In this document: positions 30,923-37,042 of the stretch, piece after piece
How positions within the stretch are numbered: the first letter of the stretch is position 1
Layout: the number at the start of each line of letters is the position of its first letter
Assembly: GCA_003135055.1 (NCBI GenBank)
Contig: PLDF01000509.1
Coordinates: forward strand, 1-37,042
Length of the DNA: 37,042 nt
Source of the DNA: Bryobacterales bacterium
GTDB taxonomy: Bacteria > Acidobacteriota > Terriglobia > Bryobacterales > Bryobacteraceae
Direction: 5' to 3'
The notes under the pieces: generated by a model
What the model was told of the DNA's origin: nothing
Databases searched by the model: none
The model's input: the letters and a program-made list of their open reading frames with translations, nothing else
Translations under genes and position numbers: made by a program

Positions 30923-32314
30923 ATGCGAACGCAATCCGAGCTCGGACATGCAATCGAAGAAGCCCGCGAACAGACCGATGCGCTGTTTCGCGCGGTACGG
31001 CCCGATTCGTTCTACGAGCGGCCGATACCTGAGCGGCATCGCATCGTGTTTTATCTGGGACACGTGGAAGCGTTCGACTGGAATTTGATCGGCCGCTACG
31101 CGCTCGACCGGCGTCCGTTTCACGCCGGGTTCGACCACTTGTTCGCGTTCGGCATCGACCCGCCGCCGGGCCAGTTGCCTTCCGATCGCCCGTCCGACTG
31201 GCCGTCGCTCGCCGAAGTGGACCGCTACAACCAGCGCGTGCGCGATGAGATCGACGAGCTGATCGATGAGGTTCCCGGGCAGTTGCTGCATGTGGCCTTG
31301 GAACACCGGCTGATGCACGCGGAGACGTTTGCGTACATTCTGCACCAGCTCGATTACGAGCGGAAGGTGGCGCCCGCGCTCCCCCCGGAAATGGAGACGG
31401 CTCGGCCGCCGCAGCCGCGGATGGTCGAGATTCCCACGGGAACGGCGCAACTTGGGCTCCATGGCCCTGGGCTCGATGACACTAGCCTCGATGACAATGC
31501 CACGTTCGGCTGGGACAACGAGTTTCAAGCGCTCGCAGTGGACACGCCGGCGTTTTCGATGGCGAAGCATAAGGTCACCAACGGCGAGTATCTGGAGTTT
31601 GTCCGCGCGGGAGCGGCGGCGCCGTTCTTCTGGGTGGAGCGCGCGGGCCGCTGGCGCTATCGCGGCATGTTTGCGGAGATTCCGCTGCCCCTCGATTGGC
31701 CGGTTTACGTGACGCACAGCGAAGCGGAAGCCTATGCGAAATGGCGCGGCGGCGCCTTGCCCACGGAGGCGCAGTTTCACCGCGCGGCGTCGCTTACGCA
31801 CAAGGAGTCCGAAGCGAATTTCGATTTCCGCCGCTGGGAACCGGTGTCCGTGCATGCCAACGACAGCGGCTCCGCGGCGCATGCCAATCACAACGGCGCC
31901 GTTGCGCACGCCGACTCACGGAGCCGCGCGCGTCAGCCAGCGGACGTCGGCTCCGCCGACGGCCAACATCCGCTCCCTAACGGTCGCGGCTCCGTAGAGG
32001 CTCTTTCGCAAGTAGAGGCTCTTTCGCAAGTGGAGGCTCTTTCGCAATTGGCGGCGCGCTCGCAAATAGAGACACCATCCCAACTAGTCGGCAACGGATG
32101 GGAGTGGACCTCCACGGTCTTCGCGCCGTTTCCCGGCTTTACGCCGTTTCCGTTCTATCGGAATTACTCCGAGCCGTTTTTCGATGGCCGGCATTACGTG
32201 CTCAAAGGCGCCTCGCCGCGCACGGCTGGGCGCTTGGCGCGGCCCTCGTTCCGCAACTGGTTTCGCCCGTCCTATCCGTATATTTACGCCACATTCCGGC
32301 TGGTTGAACCATGA
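30923..32314 (+). CDS. egtB: EgtB-like sulfoxide synthase (ergothioneine pathway) with a repeat-derived insertion
   Basis: EgtB joins hercynine to a cysteine-type thiol using iron and oxygen. The DinB-like half holds the iron ligands: H47 in YLGHVEAFDWN and H128/H132 in LEHRLMHAETF (HxxxHxE). The formylglycine-enzyme-like half has VTNGEYLEFV, GGALPTEAQFHRAA, VGNGWEWTSTVF and RNWFRPSYPYIYATFR. Between about N313 and L388, where homologues have a short loop, lies an in-frame stretch of about 75 residues made of a palindromic repeat pair and a hexapeptide repeat (VEALSQ). The fold on both sides is intact. The egtD start overlaps its stop (ATGA). No egtA, egtC or egtE is visible; acidobacterial EgtB can use cysteine directly. 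Confidence 0.9.
   Translation: MRTQSELGHAIEEAREQTDALFRAVRPDSFYERPIPERHRIVFYLGHVEAFDWNLIGRYALDRRPFHAGFDHLFAFGIDPPPGQLPSDRPSDWPSLAEVDRYNQRVRDEIDELIDEVPGQLLHVALEHRLMHAETFAYILHQLDYERKVAPALPPEMETARPPQPRMVEIPTGTAQLGLHGPGLDDTSLDDNATFGWDNEFQALAVDTPAFSMAKHKVTNGEYLEFVRAGAAAPFFWVERAGRWRYRGMFAEIPLPLDWPVYVTHSEAEAYAKWRGGALPTEAQFHRAASLTHKESEANFDFRRWEPVSVHANDSGSAAHANHNGAVAHADSRSRARQPADVGSADGQHPLPNGRGSVEALSQVEALSQVEALSQLAARSQIETPSQLVGNGWEWTSTVFAPFPGFTPFPFYRNYSEPFFDGRHYVLKGASPRTAGRLARPSFRNWFRPSYPYIYATFRLVEP
31919..31994. repeat. Inverted pair of REP-like family 4 inside egtB
   Basis: CGGAGCCGCG (31919-31928) and CGCGGCTCCG (31985-31994) are perfect inverted ends. The right half (31970-31994) matches family 4 (13539-13564, 33300-33325) in reverse at 22 of 25 bases. 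It is translated as part of EgtB. Confidence 0.75.
31994..32083. repeat. 18-bp tandem repeat in egtB
   Basis: Five units: 31994-32011 and 32012-32029 identical (GTAGAGGCTCTTTCGCAA), 32030-32047 with one change, and two degenerate units to 32083. They encode VEALSQ three times, then LAARSQ and IETPSQ. Confidence 0.9.
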
Positions 32315-33264
32315 TGTACGCCCGCGCTCTTGACGACACGTTCGCGCGCGACGTGCGCGCCGGCCTCATGCGAGCCGGGCAGAAGACGCTGCCCTGCCGC
32401 TACTTCTACGACGAGCTGGGGTCGTCGCTATTTGAAGCCATCACGAACCTGCCGGAATACGGCCTGACACGCGCCGACGAGCGCATCCTGCAAAAACATG
32501 CGGCGGCGATCGTCGACCGGCTGCCGCGCAACCTGGTGGTGGCCGAACTGGGCAGCGGAACCGGCGCAAAAACGCGGCCGATTCTGGAAAAACTGCGGCA
32601 GCGGCAGATTGTAGTCTACTATCCGATCGATACTTCCGGATCGGCGCTGGCGAAGTGCAACCAGGACCTGGGCCGTCTGGGCGCAGTGTTCCCGCTGGAG
32701 ATGAGCTATCTCGACGGACTGCGCGAAGTAGCCGGGCGGCGGGCCCCTGGACAACCGCTGCTGATTCTGTTTCTCGGCAGCACCATCGGCAACTTCGAAC
32801 CGGAAGCGGCCATCGATTTCCTTCACGCGATTCGCCAATGCCTCACGCCCGGCGACGCCTTGCTGCTGGGTACGGACCTGGTGAAGCCGGCCCCGGAGCT
32901 GCTCGCGGCGTACGACGACCCGGTGGGCGTCACGGCGGCGTTCAACAAAAATATTCTGGCGCGCATCAATCGCGAGCTGGAAGCCGATTTCGACCTGCGG
33001 CAATTCGAACATGTGGCGCGATACAACCAGGACCTACAGCGGATTGAGATGCACCTGCGGTCGCGCGAATATCAGATCGTCAGCATTCGCAAAGCCGACC
33101 TGATTGTGGACTTCGTACCCAACGAAACCATTTGCACCGAAGCCAGCCACAAGTTCCGCCTGGAGCAGGTTTGCGAAATGGCGCACGCGGCCGGATTTCA
33201 CCCGGAGATGCGGTGGGCGGATAACGAATGGCCGTTTGCGGAGAATCTGCTGAGAGCCGTCTGA
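32311..33264 (+). CDS. egtD: EgtD: L-histidine N-alpha-methyltransferase
   Basis: EgtD adds three methyl groups from S-adenosylmethionine to histidine, giving hercynine, the substrate of EgtB. The SAM-binding site is VVAELGSGTGAKTRPIL (about 76-92), with YYPIDTSGSAL and ILFLGSTIGNFEPEAA following. The histidine-binding side includes GLTRADERIL near the N-terminus and the well-kept AAFNKNILARINRELEADFD. The length of 317 is normal. Its ATG overlaps the egtB stop, so the two pathway enzymes are translated together. A family 4 repeat lies just behind the stop. Confidence 0.95.
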   Translation: MMYARALDDTFARDVRAGLMRAGQKTLPCRYFYDELGSSLFEAITNLPEYGLTRADERILQKHAAAIVDRLPRNLVVAELGSGTGAKTRPILEKLRQRQIVVYYPIDTSGSALAKCNQDLGRLGAVFPLEMSYLDGLREVAGRRAPGQPLLILFLGSTIGNFEPEAAIDFLHAIRQCLTPGDALLLGTDLVKPAPELLAAYDDPVGVTAAFNKNILARINRELEADFDLRQFEHVARYNQDLQRIEMHLRSREYQIVSIRKADLIVDFVPNETICTEASHKFRLEQVCEMAHAAGFHPEMRWADNEWPFAENLLRAV

Positions 33265-33290
33265 TTCTTGTGGCCCCTGGCTCAGCCACC

Positions 33291-33325
33291 GGCTCCGTTC
33301 GGAGCCACGACCGTGAGGGAGTGGT
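33291..33325. repeat. REP-like repeat family 4 behind egtD
   Basis: GGCTCCG-tt-CGGAGCC palindrome (33291-33306) followed by the conserved part to 33325 (ACGACCGTGAGGGAGTGGT). It could act as a transcription or mRNA end for egtBD. Confidence 0.7.
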
Positions 33326-33434
33326 CTTCACGAAATACGAGATCGTATTTATACCGTATTTATATGGACCGGAACTGGCGCGCTCGGGATGACGAGTGGA
33401 CGAACGGCAGTTCGATGCGATATCAATAGGGCTC

Positions 33435-34277
33435 ATGCTCATCCGCATCATGGCGTCGCGCCACTCCGCTTTCTACAGCCCGTTGCTCACTTGCATCGGG
33501 TTCCTTCGAGACGAAGGGCACGAGGTTCCATACAGTGTGCTCGGCCCCCAGCAGCGGAGCTATGCGTTGCTGCGCGACCGGGAGATCGATATCATGCAGT
33601 CGGCGGTTTCTTCGAATTGGAAGCCACGGGAGCAGGGGATTGAGCCGTTGCCGGTGCACTTCGCGCAGATCAACCAGCGCGACGGATTCTTCATCGCCGG
33701 TAGGCAGCCGGATACTGAATTCCAGTGGAAGAAACTCGAAGGGAAGACTCTGCTTGCCGACCATGGCCTCCAGCCGCTAGTCATGCTGAAATACGCCATT
33801 AAGCATAACGGCGCCGATTGGAAGCAGATCAAAGTCATCGATGCCGGCACGCCGGACAAGATGGAGGCCGCCTTCCGCGCCGGCGCCGCGGATTACGTGC
33901 ATCTCCAGGGTCCCGTGGCCGCCGGTGAAGTCATTGCGTCAGTGGGCGCCGCCATGCCTCCCGTAGCATTCAGCAGTCTGTGCTGCGCCCGCTCGTACCA
34001 GAACACCGAGGGCTACCGCACATTCTTGAAGACATATGGTCGCGCCAGAGAGTGGGTCCGGACGGCGCCAGCGGAAGAGGTCGCGGCGAAAGAAGCCCCA
34101 TTTTTCCCTGGCGTAGCCAGTGAGACCCTGGCCGCGGCCGTGAAACGCTACCAGGGCCTGGGCTGTTGGGAAGGAGGCATCGAAATCCCGCGAGACCTTT
34201 ACGAGCAGGCTCTTAGCGTTTTCCAGTCCGTTGGCGCAATCGCCTGGCGGCATAGCTACGAAGAAGTCGTGGGATAG
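33435..34277 (+). CDS. NMT1/THI5- or SsuA-like substrate-binding protein without signal peptide
   Basis: A 280-residue protein resembling the periplasmic-binding fold of nitrate/sulfonate/thiamine-precursor transporters: MLIRIMASRHSAFYSPLLTC, the QQRSYALLRDREIDIMQSAV region, LPVHFAQINQRDGFFIAGR, WKKLEGKTLLADHGLQPLVM and VIDAGTPDKMEAAFRAGAAD. I start at ATG 33435 because homologous sequence begins there and TAGGG lies just before it; a GTG at 33396 gives 13 more residues. Neither start gives a signal peptide or lipoprotein box, and no permease or ATPase gene is near. It may be a cytoplasmic THI5-like enzyme or sensor rather than a transport protein. The ligand is unknown. Confidence 0.65.
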   Translation: MLIRIMASRHSAFYSPLLTCIGFLRDEGHEVPYSVLGPQQRSYALLRDREIDIMQSAVSSNWKPREQGIEPLPVHFAQINQRDGFFIAGRQPDTEFQWKKLEGKTLLADHGLQPLVMLKYAIKHNGADWKQIKVIDAGTPDKMEAAFRAGAADYVHLQGPVAAGEVIASVGAAMPPVAFSSLCCARSYQNTEGYRTFLKTYGRAREWVRTAPAEEVAAKEAPFFPGVASETLAAAVKRYQGLGCWEGGIEIPRDLYEQALSVFQSVGAIAWRHSYEEVVG

Positions 34278-34685
34278 CCGTTCCATGGCGTGCTGGTGGA
34301 AATGACCGTGGCCCGGACGCGATGCCGGGCGTGCCTCACGCTCCTTCGGTACGAGGCGGACCCATTCGCAGACCTCAAACCCACGGCCGCCATGATCGTT
34401 TCGTGAGATGCGGTGCGCATTCGGCGGCGCATCCGGATGGCCGTGAGTTGGCCTCCGCAGCGCCAGCCGCAAAGCCTTCGCCGGGTTGTCCGGATCGGCG
34501 CCCTTAGCTACCGTTAGCCCAACTTCGGCGGTTGCCGAACCATACGCGGCGATATCGACCCGGAAATATCGGTAGGCCGCCGCTCTCCGCGCGCGGAGCG
34601 ACGGCCCCGCTTCCGCGGCCCGTAGCCTCGTGGGTTACAATTGCTAACGTATTTTGTTGTTAGTTTGAACTATTGAGGTGACCCC
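34278..34685. other. Gap between the binding-like protein and the GH115-like gene
   Basis: No intact gene. On the minus strand a coding-like stretch without stops (about 34460-34600, reading YRYFRVDIAAYGSATAEVGL then GADPDNPAKALRLAL) may be the remnant of a gene. The last 60 bases are A+T-rich and likely hold the promoter of the hydrolase, with a CTAAC/GTTAG inverted repeat around 34643-34663. Confidence 0.4.
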
Positions 34686-36809
34686 ATGACATTACGCCGC
34701 GTTTGCATGATTGTCTGTCTCCTACCGGCGCTATGCGCCTTGACTTCCACTCCAGCGTACGCTCAGAGCGCCCCCTGGACAGCTACCGTTCGCGGGTCGT
34801 GGGTTCAGACCGGTCCAGCCGGCCAGGAGGATGTGACCCTGGCGGCGAAAGACAGCGTGGGTCAGATCGTCGTGGCCGACGACGAAAACGCGGCAGTGCA
34901 CCAAGCTGCGGAGTTTCTCGCGGGCGACATCGAGAAGATCAGCGGGATGCGTCCCGCGATCGTCAAGACTGCCAGCGACGACAAGGTCAACATCCGGCTG
35001 GCGACTCTCGGCCACGGAGCTGCTATGGGACCAGCGCCGGCCGCCATCGATGCGAGCGCCATGCAGGGTCAATGGGAGAGCTACCGGATCGCCACCGAAG
35101 GCCGCAACGTATGGCTGGTGGGTTCGAACCCGCGCGGCACGGCGTTTGCGGCGTACACGTTGTCGGAGCGGCTGGGGATCGATCCGATCTATATTTGGTC
35201 CGGCTACCGGCCCGAGCATCGCGACCCGCTGGTGCTCAAGCGCACCCGCTTCGCACAGGGTCCGCCGGCCTTCCGTTATCGCGGCTTCTTCCACGACGAC
35301 GAGGATCTGCTGCCGCGGCCCTTCGACGCCAACGGCAATCCTTTGCAGACCGGCGACGTCCCGCTCGATTGGTACAAGAGGTTCTTTGAAACCGCGCTGC
35401 GTCTGCGTATGAACATGGTGGCTCCCTACACGCGCGTGCACCGGCGCTACGAAGTGCAAAAGCTGGCCAGCGACTGGGGGCTCTATTACACCTCGCACCA
35501 CTACGACATTCTGGTCTCGAACCCGTTTGGCCTGACGCGGTTCAACCTGGCCGCCGAGCGCGGCGTGAAGCCGGACTATAACTGGTTTACCAACCGCGAA
35601 GGCATGCTCACGTTCTGGCGCGGCGGCGTAACGGAGAACAAGGATCTCGACGTGATCTGGCCCGTCGGCATGCGCGGCACCGAAGACCGCCCCTTCACCT
35701 TCCCTCAGGGGACCACGGACGAGCAGAAGGCAGCCACCTTCCGCGAGGTGATCAACGAGGAGGTCAAGATGGTTCGGGAAGCGCTTCCCAAAGACAAGAC
35801 TCCGCTCTTCCACTTCACCATGTACTCGGAGATGCTGCCGGCTTACCAAAAGAACCCCGCGGCGTTCGACTTGCCCGGCGATGTGATGATCATATGGCCG
35901 GACGACAACGACGGCCACATGCGCGGCCTGCCGGCATCGGTGGGGAAATGGAAGCACGGCGTCTACTACCACCTGGCTTATCTGGGCGGCAACCTGAGCA
36001 AGCAGACCACTCATACCGAGACCCCCGCGGTGGTGGCCCAGGAGTTCGACAAGATCGTGAAAGCCGGCGCCACCGAGTACATGCTGGTCAACGTCTCGGA
36101 GCTGCGCGACTACGTGATGGGCGCCCGCATGATCGCGGACATCACCTGGGACGCCCCTGCGATCTATGCCACGCCCAACGCGGCCGAGCGCTATACCGCC
36201 TGGTGGGCGCGCGAATACTTCGGCGGGGCGAGCACCGCGCCGGCCGCCGAGGCTGCCTACAGCAAGTACTTCGCCCTGCTCGACAAGCCCAACACCCTTT
36301 GGACGGCGATGATTACCATTCAGGATTTGATCGGCCGGCTGTATCGCAAGGTAGGGGGCGAAACGCCCGCGCCATTCAACGCCGACACGCTGGCCCAGTT
36401 GCAGGCGCGAGCCGGGCAGTTGGACGACGCGCTGGCGGCGGAGGAGAAGGCGCAGGCGCAGGCCGGCCTGTCGCTCTCGCAACAGCGGTTCTTGTCTATC
36501 GATGCGGGTCTGGGCCTGCTGATTGCCCAACGCCAGACGCATGCGGCGCTCAAACTGGAGGAGGCGTTGCGCGCGCCGGACGCCGCCCGCATGTGGCAAC
36601 TGGTGGGCGAAGCGCGCGCGCAACTGGAGCAACTGGAAACGGAATTCTCGCGGGGCGAATACCCGCCGTTCGACCGCTGGTATCAGCAGAGCTGGATCCG
36701 CTCGGCGCAGAGCAATAACAACCCGCACCGCGCTTATAACCAACTCCGCGCCTTCATCGGGAGCGAGGGGCACGGAAGCATCGGAAACATTGGACCGCCT
36801 GTGCGGTAA
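34686..36809 (+). CDS. Secreted GH115-like glycoside hydrolase
   Basis: A 707-residue exported protein related to glycoside hydrolase family 115, known for alpha-glucuronidases that trim xylan. Residues 1-26 are a signal peptide ending AYAQS. The N-terminal domain (to about 165) ends in VGSNPRGTAFAAYTLSERLG. The barrel starts PAFRYRGFFHDDEDLLPRPF and continues with WYKRFFETALRLRMNMVAPY, IIWPDDNDGHMRGLP and GATEYMLVNVSELRDYVMGA. AGGTG (34675-34679) lies six bases before ATG 34686. The family is usually longer, with an added C-terminal beta domain; here the protein stops after the helical region. The substrate is inferred from the family only. Confidence 0.82.
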   Translation: MTLRRVCMIVCLLPALCALTSTPAYAQSAPWTATVRGSWVQTGPAGQEDVTLAAKDSVGQIVVADDENAAVHQAAEFLAGDIEKISGMRPAIVKTASDDKVNIRLATLGHGAAMGPAPAAIDASAMQGQWESYRIATEGRNVWLVGSNPRGTAFAAYTLSERLGIDPIYIWSGYRPEHRDPLVLKRTRFAQGPPAFRYRGFFHDDEDLLPRPFDANGNPLQTGDVPLDWYKRFFETALRLRMNMVAPYTRVHRRYEVQKLASDWGLYYTSHHYDILVSNPFGLTRFNLAAERGVKPDYNWFTNREGMLTFWRGGVTENKDLDVIWPVGMRGTEDRPFTFPQGTTDEQKAATFREVINEEVKMVREALPKDKTPLFHFTMYSEMLPAYQKNPAAFDLPGDVMIIWPDDNDGHMRGLPASVGKWKHGVYYHLAYLGGNLSKQTTHTETPAVVAQEFDKIVKAGATEYMLVNVSELRDYVMGARMIADITWDAPAIYATPNAAERYTAWWAREYFGGASTAPAAEAAYSKYFALLDKPNTLWTAMITIQDLIGRLYRKVGGETPAPFNADTLAQLQARAGQLDDALAAEEKAQAQAGLSLSQQRFLSIDAGLGLLIAQRQTHAALKLEEALRAPDAARMWQLVGEARAQLEQLETEFSRGEYPPFDRWYQQSWIRSAQSNNNPHRAYNQLRAFIGSEGHGSIGNIGPPVR

Positions 36810-36834
36810 ACGATCCTCGGGCAGAGCCGGAGGC

Positions 36835-36851
36835 CGCTGCCTATGGCAGCG
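36835..36851 (+). terminator. Hairpin behind the GH115-like gene
   Basis: CGCTGCC-tat-GGCAGCG, perfect 7-bp stem, 25 bases after the stop. No T-run. Confidence 0.35.
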
Positions 36852-36857
36852 TAAGCT

Positions 36858-37042
36858 ATGCATGCGAAGAATCGTATTCTGGCTGTGTTTCCGCAACGGT
36901 TGCGGCAGGGAGTGGGCTTCGTCCGCTATACGGCCACGGATGCCAGCGGCCAAACGCAACTGATCCAACTACGCTGGCCCGGCTTCGCAGCTTCTTGCAA
37001 CCCATCCAAGTTCCCGGCCCCACAGGGTGCGCGACATAGAAG
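36858..37042 (+). other. Possible partial gene at the window end
   Basis: A frame from ATG 36858 is open to the edge (61 codons), reading MHAKNRILAVFPQRLRQGVG then FVRYTATDASGQTQLIQLRW. It could be a detached part of the upstream hydrolase's C-terminal domain or a separate gene. The evidence is thin. Confidence 0.25.

Noticed and set aside
31994..32083. 18-bp repeats as a CRISPR array
   Set aside because: Units are head-to-tail without spacers and translate in frame as part of EgtB.
34731..36968. Minus-strand open frame of 745 codons
   Set aside because: Antisense to the GH115-like gene; no recognisable domain and shadow-like composition.
1..37042. tRNA, rRNA and riboswitch genes
   Set aside because: None recognised by eye on either strand; a covariance-model search would be needed to exclude small RNAs.

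Overview
The window looks like chromosomal DNA of an Acidobacteriota bacterium of the Solibacter/Bryobacter kind. This is inferred from high G+C, the phoH-ybeY-corC-era core order, a di-heme MbnH-like enzyme, a TIGR03437-like C-terminal domain on a membrane protein, an egtB-egtD pair, and many short palindromic GC-rich repeats. No rRNA, tRNA or CRISPR array was seen, and no complete transposase gene.

Layout. 1-4187: soluble poly-HAMP chemoreceptor (interrupted by an in-frame stop), then cheY, cheB, cheR and a cheX-like gene in one direction. 4462-7658 (minus strand): a transglutaminase-like protein, a decayed TPR-like fragment, then selD and pyrF overlapping by four bases. 7836-10647: a secreted C45/phospholipase B-like Ntn-hydrolase and a DegP/HtrA-type protease. 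10648-11234: no genes but several repeats, including a 112-bp MITE-like element nested inside a two-hairpin REP-like element. 11235-12266 (minus): an MbnH-like di-heme enzyme that has lost its signal peptide. 12454-16294: phoH, ybeY, corC-like and era. 16284-18358: a BON-domain gene split by an insertion carrying a HEAT-repeat protein, bounded by a perfect 199-bp direct repeat. 18355-22197: SMP-30-like, Nudix and mutS2, all overlapping. 22198-24475: a graveyard of toxin-antitoxin-like genes (hicBA, relBE-like, DUF4160/DUF2442). 24562-27616: moxR, a divergent YchF, an ECF sigma factor and its likely membrane partner. 27687-34277: a GT-C-like membrane protein, a serA-like dehydrogenase, egtB, egtD and a substrate-binding-like protein. 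34686-36809: a GH115-like secreted glycoside hydrolase.

The most notable pattern is that two accessory segments each lie just behind a core gene (era; mutS2), and each contains a second, diverged piece of that gene's 3' end. In the era case the diverged piece differs from the resident gene only at third codon positions over 46 bases, so it evolved as a working era in another genome before arriving here. This suggests accessory DNA entering by homology to the 3' ends of housekeeping genes. A second theme is repeat intrusion into genes: short palindromic repeats supply the C-termini of two proteins, lie in the N-terminal codons of two others, fill the leader of era, and make up part of an in-frame insertion of about 75 residues in EgtB.
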